64,000 nucleotides of DNA, taken from 3107 sp001483205 (lineage in GTDB: Bacteria > Pseudomonadota > Alphaproteobacteria > Rhodobacterales > Rhodobacteraceae). Under the pieces are notes generated by a model that saw nothing but the letters and a program-made list of their open reading frames with translations, was not told where the DNA came from and did no database searches. The translations under genes and the position numbers were made by a program. Below, in pieces: positions 27,522-36,247 of this stretch (its first letter is position 1; the number at the start of each line of letters is the position of its first letter). The DNA lies in contig OZ219809.1 of the NCBI GenBank assembly GCA_964291375.2, positions 248,001-312,000 on the forward strand. Reading direction: 5' to 3'.

Positions 27522-28520
27522 ATGAGTCTGGATGAGACCGCCGTCAAACCCCATGATGCTCTGGCCGCCTGTCTGGCGGACGAGATGGAGGCCGTGAACC
27601 GGCTGATCCGGGAGCGCATGGCATCGCGCCACGCGCCGCGCATTCCGCAGGTCACCGCCCATCTGGTCGATGCCGGTGGTAAGCGGCTGCGCCCGATGCT
27701 GACACTGGCGGCGGCAAAGCTGTGCGGCTATCAGGGGCCGTATCATGTCCACCTGGCGGCGACGGTCGAGTTCATCCATACGGCGACGCTCTTGCATGAC
27801 GATGTGGTCGATGAAAGCGCCCGGCGGCGGGGCAGGCCGACCGCCAACCTGTTGTGGAATAACAAGTCGAGCGTGCTAGTCGGCGATTACCTGTTTTCCC
27901 GGTCCTTTCAGTTGATGGTTGAGGCCGGGTCGATCCGGGTTCTGGGCATTCTTGCCGATGCGTCGGCGACCATCGCCGAGGGCGAGGTTCTGCAACTGGG
28001 CGTCGCCCATGACATCCGCACCGATGAGGGCGTCTATATGCGGGTGATCCGGGGCAAGACCGCGGCCCTGTTTGCCGCCGCCGCCGAGGTGGGGGGGGTG
28101 ATTGCGGGCGCGCCCGAGGATCAGGTCAGGGCGCTTCATGCCTATGGCGACGCGCTGGGGATCAGCTTTCAGATTGTTGATGACCTGCTGGATTACTGGG
28201 GGACGGGGGCGACCGGCAAGAACACCGGCGACGATTTTCGCGAGCGCAAGCTGACGCTGCCGGTGATCAAGGCGCTGACCGGGGCCGGGGACGAGGAACG
28301 GGCGTTCTGGACCCGCGTGATCGGGCAGGGGGTGCAGCGGGAAGGCGACCTGGAGCAGGCGCTGGAATTGCTGAACCGGCGCGGCGCGATGGAGCAGACC
28401 CGGAAGGAAGCGCTTGCCTGGGCGGACAGGGCGAGGGCCGCGCTGGAAGCCCTGCCGGATGATCCGGTGCGGGACATGTTGCGGGACATGGCGGGTTACG
28501 TCACCGAGCGGATTGTGTAG
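27522..28520 (+). CDS. ispB: Polyprenyl (octa/decaprenyl) diphosphate synthase
   Basis: 332 residues from ATG 27522. First Asp-rich motif LLHDDVVDESARRRG (about residue 91) and second IVDDLLDYWG (about residue 219) bind the Mg-diphosphates. GGKRLRPMLTLAAAKL (about residue 52) is the substrate-binding start. This trans-prenyltransferase makes the long side chain of ubiquinone; in this lineage Q-10, hence decaprenyl, is likely, but chain length cannot be read from sequence here. A GTG immediately before the ATG could be an alternative start. The 3' end is followed by repeat R6. Confidence 0.93.
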   Translation: MSLDETAVKPHDALAACLADEMEAVNRLIRERMASRHAPRIPQVTAHLVDAGGKRLRPMLTLAAAKLCGYQGPYHVHLAATVEFIHTATLLHDDVVDESARRRGRPTANLLWNNKSSVLVGDYLFSRSFQLMVEAGSIRVLGILADASATIAEGEVLQLGVAHDIRTDEGVYMRVIRGKTAALFAAAAEVGGVIAGAPEDQVRALHAYGDALGISFQIVDDLLDYWGTGATGKNTGDDFRERKLTLPVIKALTGAGDEERAFWTRVIGQGVQREGDLEQALELLNRRGAMEQTRKEALAWADRARAALEALPDDPVRDMLRDMAGYVTERIV

Positions 28521-28533
28521 GGCAGGGGGGCGG

Positions 28534-28622
28534 CTTATCCGCGGATAAGGTCAGCATTGCTGACATATTGGCCGGGCCGGGCGGATGGTTTGGCAACTGA
28601 CGTGTTATCATGCACAAATCTT
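28534..28622. repeat. Interspersed repeat with palindromic end (R6)
   Basis: Starts with the 16-bp palindrome CTTATCCGCGGATAAG (28534-28549), then GTCAGCATTGCTGAC (a second perfect inverted repeat), ATATTGGCC, GGGCGGATGGTTTGGC and a degraded right end TTATCATGCACAAATCTTT. Here the palindromic module replaces the AAGACCTTTGC part of the usual left end. Confidence 0.75.
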
Positions 28623-28632
28623 TGCCGGAGCA

Positions 28633-29412
28633 TCACTCCAGCGCCAGCCTTTCAAGCCGCGACGCCGCCTGCCGCAGTTTGGGCAGATGGTTCACCAGCC
28701 CGCCCAGATCATGGCGCTGAACGGGAGCATGAATCGACAATGTGGTCAGCAACCTGCCCTGATCATCCCGGACCGCCACCGCCATCGCGGCCATGCCGTC
28801 CATAAACTCCTCATCATCCGTCGAATAGCCCCGTTCCCGGGTTGCGGTGATTTCCTGCACCAGCGCCCCGGGCGTGGTCAGGGTCTGCCTCGTGCGCCGT
28901 TCCAGCGCAATCGCCGACAGCAACCGCCGCAGCTTTTCCGTCCTCAGCGATGACATATACATCTTGCCGCTGGCCGTGCAGTGAAACGGAACCTGCGTGC
29001 CGACCGGCAACTGGATGCGCAGGGGCCAGTGGGTTTCAACCCGGTCGATATAGACCATGCCGTCCCGGTCCGGCGCGGCCAGATTACAGGTCTCGCCCAC
29101 GTCCCCGGCCAGCGCCTTCAGGATGCGCAGCCGCTCGGCCCGCACCCGCTGCGACGACAGCGTGTTGATCGACAGCCTGCGCATCCGCCGCCCCGGCCCG
29201 TAAGACCGCCCGTCGATGTCCCGCTGAAAAAACCCCTCGGCCTCTGCCGTGGCCAGCAGGCGATGCACCGTCGGTTTCGGCAGGTTGAGCGCATCGCACA
29301 GCGCCGAGGGGGTCACCGGCGCACCGGCTTTGGCGACTTTTTCCAACAGCAGAAGCAGCCGCAGACTGGTCGGGATTTGCCTCTTTGATTCCGGGGCGTG
29401 GTCTTCGGGCAT
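28633..29412 (-). CDS. IclR family transcriptional regulator
   Basis: 259 residues. N-terminal winged helix with ALCDALNLPKPTVHRLLATAEAEGFF (about residues 38-63) and C-terminal effector domain with THWPLRIQLPVGTQVPFHCTASGK (about residue 128) and RERGYSTDDEEFMDGMAAMAVAV (about residue 190), the standard IclR layout. It lies 9 bp downstream of the TRAP genes on the same strand, so it probably controls the TRAP/GMC locus in response to a small organic ligand. A matching palindrome is found in the dctP-GMC divergent promoter. Confidence 0.93.
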   Translation of the reverse strand: MPEDHAPESKRQIPTSLRLLLLLEKVAKAGAPVTPSALCDALNLPKPTVHRLLATAEAEGFFQRDIDGRSYGPGRRMRRLSINTLSSQRVRAERLRILKALAGDVGETCNLAAPDRDGMVYIDRVETHWPLRIQLPVGTQVPFHCTASGKMYMSSLRTEKLRRLLSAIALERRTRQTLTTPGALVQEITATRERGYSTDDEEFMDGMAAMAVAVRDDQGRLLTTLSIHAPVQRHDLGGLVNHLPKLRQAASRLERLALE

Positions 29413-29421
29413 CAGGTCACT

Positions 29422-30780
29422 CTACCGGTCCGGCAGCAGCAACAGCGCCAGTTCGGGCGTCAGCGACACCAGCACCCACACACCGATCAGCGCCGCCAGA
29501 TAGGGCACCGTATAGCGAAGCAGGCGGAAATAGGGCACACCGGTCACGCCGGAGGCCACATAAAGGTTCAACCCGTAGGGCGGGGTGATAAAGCCGATGG
29601 ACGCCCCCACCAGAAAGATCACCGAGAAATGGATCGGGTCAATCCCGACCAGGGTGGCAATCGGCGCAAGGATCGGGGCGAGGATAATGGTCACCGGCAG
29701 GCTCTCCAGCACCATGCCGGAGAAGAAGACAATCGCCATCGAGGTGAAAAGCACCGCATGATAGCCGCCCATTGAGGTCACGAAATCGCCGATCACCTGC
29801 TGCGCGCCCAACAGAGACAATATCTGCTGCATCACCACCGAAATGGCGATCAGCGGGGCCAGTATGCCGGTAATCTGGGCCGAGCGCATGGTGATAGAGG
29901 GAATTTCGGGGATGGTGAAACCTTCGACCGCGATCATCTCGGCAAAGGATTTGTCCTCGGGCGGCCTGTCCCCGCCCGACCGCAAAACCCGGTTCACCGG
30001 AAAGCTGATCAGCCCGGCCAGAATGCAGAAACCGACCGTGACGCCCGCCGCCTCGGTGGGGGAGAACTTGCCGGTATAGATGCCCCACAGCACCAGCCCG
30101 ATGGCGAAAAACCCCAGCCAGGCCCCGAAAGCGGTCTTCAGCACACGGTTGATCCGCAACGGGATCAGGTTGCCCCAGCCGTTCATCCGGCAGATGATCC
30201 AGCAAGCGGCCTGCATCCCGATCACCATCAGCGCACCGGGAATGATCCCGGCGAGGAAAAGATCGGATATTGGCAGGTTCAGCAGGAAACCGTAGACGAT
30301 GAAGATGATTGAGGGCGGAATGATGATCCCCACCGTGCCGCCCGCCGCCGCGGTTGCCGCCGAGAATCGCTCGTCATAGCCGCCTTTGACCATTTCAGGG
30401 TGCAGCATAGAGCCGATGGTCGCTGTCGTCGCCGAGTTTGACCCCGAGATTGCGGCGAACAGCCCGCAGGCCCCGAGGCTTGCCATCGCCAGCCCGCCCC
30501 GAAGCCAGCCAAGACAGGCATAGGCGAAATCGCTGAGCCGCCGGGCAATGCCGGAGCGGTTGATCAGGTCTCCGGTCAGGATGAACAGCGGCATTGCCAG
30601 CAGTGCAAAGCCCTTGTTGAACACGTTCAAAAGCTCTGCGCCCATATTGTCGAGCGTCAGCCCCAGAACAAAGGAACAGCCGATCACCCAATAGGCAATC
30701 ACCAGCAGAACCGGCACACCAAGCATAAAGAACGCCGTGACGCCAATCGAAATGAGCATAATCCAGGTGCCGTCCGCCAT
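29422..30780 (-). CDS. dctM: TRAP transporter large permease (DctM)
   Basis: 452 residues with about 12 hydrophobic segments. Typical DctM features: ALLAMPLFILTGDLINRSGIARRL (about residue 55), GSNSATTATIGSMLHPEM (about 112) and GFITPPYGLNLYVASG (about 400). It is the Na+/H+-driven membrane subunit importing an organic acid or similar solute delivered by DctP. The start ATG overlaps the dctQ stop by one base. The protein is slightly longer than the usual 425-440, with an extra loop near residues 258-285. Confidence 0.95.
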   Translation of the reverse strand: MADGTWIMLISIGVTAFFMLGVPVLLVIAYWVIGCSFVLGLTLDNMGAELLNVFNKGFALLAMPLFILTGDLINRSGIARRLSDFAYACLGWLRGGLAMASLGACGLFAAISGSNSATTATIGSMLHPEMVKGGYDERFSAATAAAGGTVGIIIPPSIIFIVYGFLLNLPISDLFLAGIIPGALMVIGMQAACWIICRMNGWGNLIPLRINRVLKTAFGAWLGFFAIGLVLWGIYTGKFSPTEAAGVTVGFCILAGLISFPVNRVLRSGGDRPPEDKSFAEMIAVEGFTIPEIPSITMRSAQITGILAPLIAISVVMQQILSLLGAQQVIGDFVTSMGGYHAVLFTSMAIVFFSGMVLESLPVTIILAPILAPIATLVGIDPIHFSVIFLVGASIGFITPPYGLNLYVASGVTGVPYFRLLRYTVPYLAALIGVWVLVSLTPELALLLLPDR

Positions 30781-31445
30781 CAGTCTGCTCCGATCACAGC
30801 TTGCCGGATCAGGGGCGCGCCCGAGTGCCAGTTGCGCAGATCATCGGCGAGATTCTCGAATATGCGGGCGGCCATCAGCAGGAATGCAATCGGGGCCGAC
30901 AGCAGAAACCACCATTGCATCACGTTGTCGGTGCCCAGAACAATCTGGAAATTAGAGGCCGACAGGGCCACCAGCCGGGTGGTGGTGACAACGACGATGA
31001 CGGCAAAACCCAGCCACAGAACGGCGTCGAGCAACAGGCATCCCAACTGTCCCGCCCTTGGCATCCGGCTGCGAAATTCCGAAAAGCTCAAGTGCGTTCT
31101 GAGCCGCACGTTATAGGTGGCCCCGAACCAGGCCATGATCATAAACAACAGCGGCGGCACGGTGGTGGACCATGGTTCCTGATTGAAAAACACGAACCGG
31201 TCAATCACCCCCCAAAAGATAATCAGCGCCGTCGCCAGGTAACTGCCGACCATCACCGTGCGCTCCAGGTGGCGCTCGATAAACGGGACAGCGCGATACA
31301 GCAGCATGATCAGCAGACCGCCCGCTATTGTGGCGACCGTGCCCGCATACCAGGCCGCGTTGCTTTTCAGCGCAGTGCGGATTTCAAAGGAATCCCCCGA
31401 TGCGAAGGCCCCGAGTATCGCGCCGGTGTCAGACAGGAGTGACAT
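30780..31445 (-). CDS. dctQ: TRAP transporter small permease (DctQ)
   Basis: 221 residues from ATG 31445 (AAGGG box upstream). An alternative ATG at 31478 lies directly against the T-run of the dctP-dctQ terminator and lacks a ribosome site. Four hydrophobic segments (about residues 33-50, 70-90, 130-152, 172-190) and a W-GATYNVRLRTHLSFSEF block (about 105) match the DctQ family. It pairs with DctM in the inner membrane and contacts the binding protein. Stop overlaps the dctM start. Confidence 0.88.
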   Translation of the reverse strand: MSLLSDTGAILGAFASGDSFEIRTALKSNAAWYAGTVATIAGGLLIMLLYRAVPFIERHLERTVMVGSYLATALIIFWGVIDRFVFFNQEPWSTTVPPLLFMIMAWFGATYNVRLRTHLSFSEFRSRMPRAGQLGCLLLDAVLWLGFAVIVVVTTTRLVALSASNFQIVLGTDNVMQWWFLLSAPIAFLLMAARIFENLADDLRNWHSGAPLIRQAVIGAD

Positions 31446-31479
31446 CTTCGCCCTTTCGTGTTTTTTCGCATTCGCCATA

Positions 31480-31513
31480 CAAAAAGACCGGCCCCGTCAC
31501 GCAGGGCCGGTCC
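31480..31513 (-). terminator. Intercistronic terminator between dctP and dctQ
   Basis: On the minus strand, GGACCGGCCC and GGGGCCGGTC form a stem with an 8-nt loop followed by TTTTT. It lies 17 bp after the dctP stop and 35 bp before dctQ, so partial termination would raise binding-protein levels over the permeases. Confidence 0.75.
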
Positions 31514-31529
31514 GATCCTACACCGTGTT

Positions 31530-32762
31530 TCAGCCTTTCCACCAGCGGCGCGGCTCGACATTTTCAGGCAGCATGTCCTTGTCCACCTCGCGGGCGATGT
31601 CATAGATCGCCTGATAGGTGTCGATCCCGCCGGCCCAGCCATCAAGACGTTCGCGCCACTCTTCCCAAAGCTGCGGCTGAAATTCGGGGCTGCACATCTC
31701 TTCGGCCTTGCGCACTTCGGCCGCGTCAAGGAATGCCGGGCGGACATTGTTTTCGACAAAGATCGTGCCGGGCAGTTGCGGGTCGCTGAAGCCCACGGTC
31801 TTGACCAGTGCGGCCTCATTCGCGGCCTGCACATGGGCCTGCGCCCAATAGGCCGATTCCATCACCGCATCCTGCAAATCACCGCTGAGGCTGTCGAAAA
31901 CCGACGCGCTCATCGAGGTATGTTCGGTGCCGCAGAAGAACTTCAGATCAACCGACTGGCTGACCACCGGCGACATGTTCGCATAGGCGACGGCACTGGC
32001 CCAGGTTTCGGCCCCGTCGATCAGGCCCTGCTTGAGGCCGTCGAGGGTTTCCTCCCACGCCACCGGAACCGGGTTGAGGTTGAGCGCCTGCATCGCAATC
32101 CGCCCGAGCTGGGTGCCCGTGACCCGGTTCTTGGTGCCGAACAACTCTTCCAGCCGGGTGACGGTCGGCCTGTCTTCCCAACCAAGGCCCAACTGGATGC
32201 CGCGCAACTCGCAATGGCTGAACAGGAATTTCAGTCCGTGGCGTTTCTCCAGCGGTTCGCGCAGGATTTCCCCGCTCTTCGGGTGATACAGGAAATGATA
32301 CTGAGCGGCCCGGCCCGGAAACACGAACGCATAATCAAGCACGTTCAGATAGGGCGCACCCCCGGCGGAGTTCTGGGTCGAGGCGGCGTAAATATCGACA
32401 ATCCCCTGCTGGGTTTTTTCGACACAGGAAAGCTGGCCGCAAATCTGGTTGTCGCCGATGAACTCGATGCGGATTTCGCCATCGGTCCGGGCCTCAAGAT
32501 CGCGGGCAAATTCCAGCGCACCGGCGCGTTCGATCAGCAGGTTGCGGGCGTTGAACCCGGCGGCCCCGAATTTCAGCGAATGCCGGGCTTCCTTGGCAAA
32601 GCGCTTTTCATAGGTCGATTCGGCGGCCCGGGCGAGATTCCCCACACTCATCGCCCCGCCAAAGGTTCCGGCGGCCAGCAATGTGGAGCTGAGGCCGTAA
32701 GTCCCTGCCACACGGAATAAATCCCGGCGCGAGATACGGCTAAGGTTTTCTGACAATCCCAT
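31530..32762 (-). CDS. dctP: TRAP transporter solute-binding protein (DctP family)
   Basis: 410 residues from ATG 32762 with GGGAGGA upstream. The leader contains SRRDLFRVAG, a twin-arginine motif (about residues 11-20), and ends near ARA. The mature protein has the DctP-family order: FAKEARHSLKFG..., LGWEDRPTVTRLEELFG (about 220), MQALNLNPVPVAWEETLDGLKQGLIDGAE (about 250). It is longer than typical DctP (about 330-350). It captures the transported solute in the periplasm; the ligand is unknown, though the divergent GMC oxidoreductase suggests an alcohol-containing compound. Confidence 0.9.
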   Translation of the reverse strand: MGLSENLSRISRRDLFRVAGTYGLSSTLLAAGTFGGAMSVGNLARAAESTYEKRFAKEARHSLKFGAAGFNARNLLIERAGALEFARDLEARTDGEIRIEFIGDNQICGQLSCVEKTQQGIVDIYAASTQNSAGGAPYLNVLDYAFVFPGRAAQYHFLYHPKSGEILREPLEKRHGLKFLFSHCELRGIQLGLGWEDRPTVTRLEELFGTKNRVTGTQLGRIAMQALNLNPVPVAWEETLDGLKQGLIDGAETWASAVAYANMSPVVSQSVDLKFFCGTEHTSMSASVFDSLSGDLQDAVMESAYWAQAHVQAANEAALVKTVGFSDPQLPGTIFVENNVRPAFLDAAEVRKAEEMCSPEFQPQLWEEWRERLDGWAGGIDTYQAIYDIAREVDKDMLPENVEPRRWWKG

Positions 32763-32785
32763 GGTTTCCTCCCATTCGTGATTTA

Positions 32786-32804
32786 TTGAGACATTCCGTC
32801 TCAA
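32786..32804. promoter_or_regulatory. Palindromic operator candidate (IclR-type)
   Basis: TTGAGAC-ATTCC-GTCTCAA, a perfect 7-bp inverted repeat with 5-bp spacer in the divergent region between dctP and the GMC gene. Its size and centre spacing fit IclR-family sites, and the local regulator is an IclR. A TATATT box for the rightward gene follows at 32811-32816. Confidence 0.55.
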
Positions 32805-32866
32805 AAACACTATATTGTCTTTTGTGGTTTGACCAGTTTTTTTACGGGAAAAGGGGGCACAACACC

Positions 32867-34465
32867 GTGGAAGCGGATTTTATCATCATCGGAGCGGGGT
32901 CAGCGGGCTGTGTTCTGGCCAACAGGCTGAGCGCCGATTCCGGTGCGCGCGTCGTCCTGCTCGAGGCGGGCGGCAAGGATACCAGCCCCTGGATTCACAT
33001 CCCCGTCGGCTACTTCAAGACAATGCACAACCCGTCGGTCGATTGGTGCTACCGGACTGAACCTGATCCGGGGCTGAACGGGCGGTCAATCGACTGGCCG
33101 CGCGGCAAGGTGCTGGGCGGGTCGTCCTCGCTCAACGGGTTGCTCTATGTGCGCGGCCAGAAAGAGGATTATGACCGCTGGCGGCAGATGGGCAATACCG
33201 GCTGGGGGTGGGACGATGTTCTGCCGCTTTTCAGGCGGTCAGAACGCAATGAGCGCGGCGCGGACGAGTATCATGGCGGCGACGGGCCGCTTGCGGTCTC
33301 TGACATGCGCATTCAGCGTCCGGTCTGCGATGCCTGGGTCGCGGCGGCGCAGGCGGCGGGCTATCCCTTCAACCCCGACTATAACGGCAAGACCCAGGAA
33401 GGGGTGTCGTATTTTCAGCTCACCACCCGCAATGGCCGCCGTTGCAGCGCCGCCGTCGCCTATCTGAACCCGGTAAAGTCCCGGCAGAACCTGCGGATCA
33501 TCACCCGTGCGCTGGTGGAGCGGATAGAGCTTGACGGCAGGCGCGCCACCGGGGTGCGCTATCTTGATCGCGGCGGCAACAGCCGGACCATCCGCGCCCG
33601 GCGCGAGATCATCCTGTCGGCAGGCGCAATCGGTTCCCCGCAAATCCTCATGCTTTCGGGGATCGGCGCGCCGGATCATCTGTCAGAGGCCGGGATCGGC
33701 CTGCGCCATGACCTGCCGGGTGTCGGGCAGAATTTGCAGGACCACCTTCAGGCGCGGCTGGTTTACAAATGCAATGAGCCGACGCTGAACGATGAGGTGC
33801 GCAGCATCCCGAACCAGATGCGCATCGCCCTTAAATATGCGCTGTTCCGTGCCGGGCCGATGACTATGGCGGCCTCGCTCGCGACCGGGTTTTTCAGGAC
33901 CGGGCCGGAGGTGGCCACCCCCGACATCCAGTTTCATGTTCAGCCGTGGTCGGCGGACAGTCCGGGCGAGGGCGTGCATCCCTTTTCCGCCTTCACCATG
34001 TCGGTGTGCCAGCTTCGCCCGGAGAGCCGGGGGGAAATTCGCCTGGCCGGTCCCTGTCCGCGGGCATATCCGAAGATCATCCCGCGCTATCTTTCGACCG
34101 GGACCGATTGCCGGACCATTGTCGAGGGGGTCAGGATTGCGCGCCGTATCGCCCGCCACGCGCCCCTGTCTTCAAAGATTTCCGAGGAGTTCCGCCCCCC
34201 GGCCGCCCTCGGGATGGATGATTATGAGGGCACTCTTGATTGGGCGCGCGACAATTCCGCGTCGATCTATCACCCGGCGGGGACGTGCAGGATGGGGTCA
34301 GGCCCGGATGCGGTGGTGGATGCCGGGCTGAAGGTTCACGGCATTGGCGGCCTGCGGGTGGCGGATTGTTCGATCATGCCGGAGATCGTTTCCGGCAATA
34401 CCAATGCCCCGGCGATAATGATCGGCGAGAAGGCGTCGGATTTGATTCTGGACGGCCCGGGCTGA
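32867..34465 (+). CDS. GMC-family FAD-dependent alcohol/choline-type dehydrogenase
   Basis: 532 residues from GTG 32867, preceded by AAGGGGG. Residues 4-14 are the FAD Rossmann motif (IIIGAGSAGCV). GMC signature 1 is GKVLGGSSSLNGLLYVRG (about residue 80) and signature 2 is GAIGSPQILMLSGIG (about 254). The C-terminal catalytic block has YHPAGTCRMG (about 467) and NTNAPAIMIGEKASDLI (about 510). Such enzymes oxidise primary alcohols such as choline or polyethylene glycol. Divergent from the TRAP operon, so it probably acts on the imported solute. Substrate not determinable. Confidence 0.93.
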   Translation: MEADFIIIGAGSAGCVLANRLSADSGARVVLLEAGGKDTSPWIHIPVGYFKTMHNPSVDWCYRTEPDPGLNGRSIDWPRGKVLGGSSSLNGLLYVRGQKEDYDRWRQMGNTGWGWDDVLPLFRRSERNERGADEYHGGDGPLAVSDMRIQRPVCDAWVAAAQAAGYPFNPDYNGKTQEGVSYFQLTTRNGRRCSAAVAYLNPVKSRQNLRIITRALVERIELDGRRATGVRYLDRGGNSRTIRARREIILSAGAIGSPQILMLSGIGAPDHLSEAGIGLRHDLPGVGQNLQDHLQARLVYKCNEPTLNDEVRSIPNQMRIALKYALFRAGPMTMAASLATGFFRTGPEVATPDIQFHVQPWSADSPGEGVHPFSAFTMSVCQLRPESRGEIRLAGPCPRAYPKIIPRYLSTGTDCRTIVEGVRIARRIARHAPLSSKISEEFRPPAALGMDDYEGTLDWARDNSASIYHPAGTCRMGSGPDAVVDAGLKVHGIGGLRVADCSIMPEIVSGNTNAPAIMIGEKASDLILDGPG

Positions 34466-34506
34466 TGGCATATCGGCGGTTGTCCTGTCCCGCCCGGTAA
34501 GGGGGG

Positions 34507-34586
34507 CTTATCCGCGGATAAGGGCAGCATTGCTGACATATTGGCCCCGCCGGGCGGACGGGTTGGCCGCTAATATGCCACTATTC
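34507..34586. repeat. Interspersed repeat with palindromic end (R7)
   Basis: CTTATCCGCGGATAAG (34507-34522), then GGCAGCATTGCTGACATATTGGCC and CCGCCGGGCGGACGGGTTGGC followed by TAATATGCCACTATTCAGA. Same layout as R6. The right end is degraded and the next 60 bp (34580-34632) are strikingly A+T-rich for this genome. Confidence 0.72.
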
Positions 34587-34669
34587 AGATACATTATCAA
34601 TATATTTCAAATATTTAATCTGTTTTGAGCACCTTCCGGGCGGCACAGACCGGCCCCGACACGCCATCA

Positions 34670-34708
34670 TGTAAGCGCTTTCATCCCCGCTGTAAGCGCT
34701 TTCATCCC
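34670..34708. promoter_or_regulatory. Tandem LacI-type operator-like sites
   Basis: TGTAAGCGCTTTCATCCC occurs twice (34670-34687 and 34691-34708), 21 bp apart, i.e. two helical turns. TGTAAGCGCTTTCA matches the LacI/GalR-family operator pattern with central CG in a palindrome. They lie between the convergent 3' ends of the GMC and mlaF genes, where no promoter is expected. Confidence 0.5.
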
Positions 34709-34718
34709 TGCCCCCCGC

Positions 34719-35465
34719 TCACCTCACCGCCTCAATCGGCCCCTCGGCGCGCCCGTGGATGAACTGGTCCAGATACGGATCACCGCTTTCGGACATCCCG
34801 CTCACCGGGCCGGTCCAGCGGATTGTCCCGTCATGCAGCATCGCCACCCGGTCGGCGATGGCACGCACCGAGGACATATCATGGGTGATGGTCATCGCCG
34901 TCGCCCCCATCTCCACCACGATCTCGCGGATCAGGTCATTGATGACCCCGGCCATGATCGGGTCCAGCCCGGTGGTGGGTTCGTCGAAAAAGATGATCTC
35001 CGGCTCTGCCGCAATCGCCCGCGCAAGGCCGACGCGCTTTTGCATTCCGCCCGACAGCTCGGCGGGGTAGAGGTCCGCCGTTTCTGCCTTCAGCCCCACC
35101 CGGCGCAGCTTGCTGATCGCAATCTCGCGGGCCTCTGCCGCCGGTTTTCGCAGAGAGCCGCGCAACAGCCGGAACGCCACATTCTGCCAGACGGGTAGCG
35201 AATCGAACAGCGCGCCGCCCTGAAACAGCATCCCGAACCGGGCGAGAAAGGCGTCGCGCTCGGCCTGTGCCGTATCCTGCCCGTCCAGCGTGATCGTGCC
35301 GCCATCGGGCACAACCAGCCCCAGAATGCACTTGAGCAGCACCGATTTGCCGGTGCCGGAGCCGCCGATGATCACCATGCTTTCGCCCTTGGGCACGGTC
35401 AGATCGACCCCTTGCAGGACTTTCTTTGGCCCGAACGCCTTGTGGATGTCGCGAAGCCCGATCAT
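34719..35465 (-). CDS. mlaF: ABC transporter ATP-binding protein, MlaF-like
   Basis: 248 residues. Walker A GGSGTGKS (about residue 34), ABC signature LSGGMQKR (about 139), Walker B IIFFDEPTTGLDP (about 158) and H-loop MTITHDMSS. The VDLTVPKGESMVIIGGSG and KRVGLARAIA context is that of MlaF/Ttg2A ATPases, which energise phospholipid (or sterol/steroid-type lipid) transport between the membranes. The start overlaps the mlaE stop (ATGA). No mlaD, mlaC or mlaB follows; the gene is last in the operon. Confidence 0.9.
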   Translation of the reverse strand: MIGLRDIHKAFGPKKVLQGVDLTVPKGESMVIIGGSGTGKSVLLKCILGLVVPDGGTITLDGQDTAQAERDAFLARFGMLFQGGALFDSLPVWQNVAFRLLRGSLRKPAAEAREIAISKLRRVGLKAETADLYPAELSGGMQKRVGLARAIAAEPEIIFFDEPTTGLDPIMAGVINDLIREIVVEMGATAMTITHDMSSVRAIADRVAMLHDGTIRWTGPVSGMSESGDPYLDQFIHGRAEGPIEAVR

Positions 35466-36247
35466 GCGGAAAAGAACAGTTCAGTCAGCAGATAGTTGGC
35501 GGCGAGGATCAGCACGGCGGCGGCAACGACCGAGGCTTTGGTGGCCCGGCCCACGCCCTGCGCGCCCCGGCCCGAGTGCATCCCGTAGAAACACCCCATC
35601 AGGGCGGCGAGAAAGCCGAACACCGCGCCCTTGACCAGGCTTGAGGCCACATCCTGCGCCTCGATGAAATCGACGGTGTTCTGCAAATAGGTCGCCGGGT
35701 TGAAATCCAGCCGCCCGGTGCTGACCATATACCCGCCCATGACGCCGATGACATCGCCGATCCCCACCAGAACCGGCACCGCGATCAGCCCGGCAAGCAC
35801 CCGTGGCGCGGTGAGGTATTTCATCGGGTGGGTCGAGAGCGTGACCAGGGCGTCGATCTGCTCTGTCACCTTCATCGTTGCGATCTCGGCGGCGATAGAG
35901 GACGTGACCCGCGCCGCGATCATCAGGCCGACCAGCACCGGGCCAAGCTCTCGCACCATGCCGACGGCGACAATCCGGGGCACCACCGCCTCGGCATTGA
36001 ACCGCGCGCCGCCGGAATAGATTTGCAGCGCCAGCGCGCCGCCGGTGAAAAACGCGGTCAGGCCCACGACCGGAAGGCTGAAATACCCCACTGAGAGCAG
36101 GGCCTGGCCCAGCTCTTTCGGATAGAACGGTGGCCGGAATATGTGCGATATGGCCTGGGCGGCAAAGATTGTCACCCGTCCGACCGCGGCCAGAAACGCC
36201 ATCACCGAGCGCCCGAGTGCGGCAAGCAGGCTGAGGGCGCGGCTCAT
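35462..36247 (-). CDS. mlaE: MlaE family lipid ABC transporter permease
   Basis: 261 residues with five to six membrane segments. Family motifs: GFTFPxF-type start replaced by FRPPFYPKELGQALLSVGYFSLPVVGLTAFFTGGALALQ (about 37-75), and ELGPVLVGLMIAARVTSSIAAEIATMKVTEQIDAL (about 98-132), which is the most conserved stretch of MlaE. Start overlaps the alr stop and stop overlaps the mlaF start, so alr-mlaE-mlaF is one translationally coupled operon. Confidence 0.92.
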   Translation of the reverse strand: MSRALSLLAALGRSVMAFLAAVGRVTIFAAQAISHIFRPPFYPKELGQALLSVGYFSLPVVGLTAFFTGGALALQIYSGGARFNAEAVVPRIVAVGMVRELGPVLVGLMIAARVTSSIAAEIATMKVTEQIDALVTLSTHPMKYLTAPRVLAGLIAVPVLVGIGDVIGVMGGYMVSTGRLDFNPATYLQNTVDFIEAQDVASSLVKGAVFGFLAALMGCFYGMHSGRGAQGVGRATKASVVAAAVLILAANYLLTELFFSA

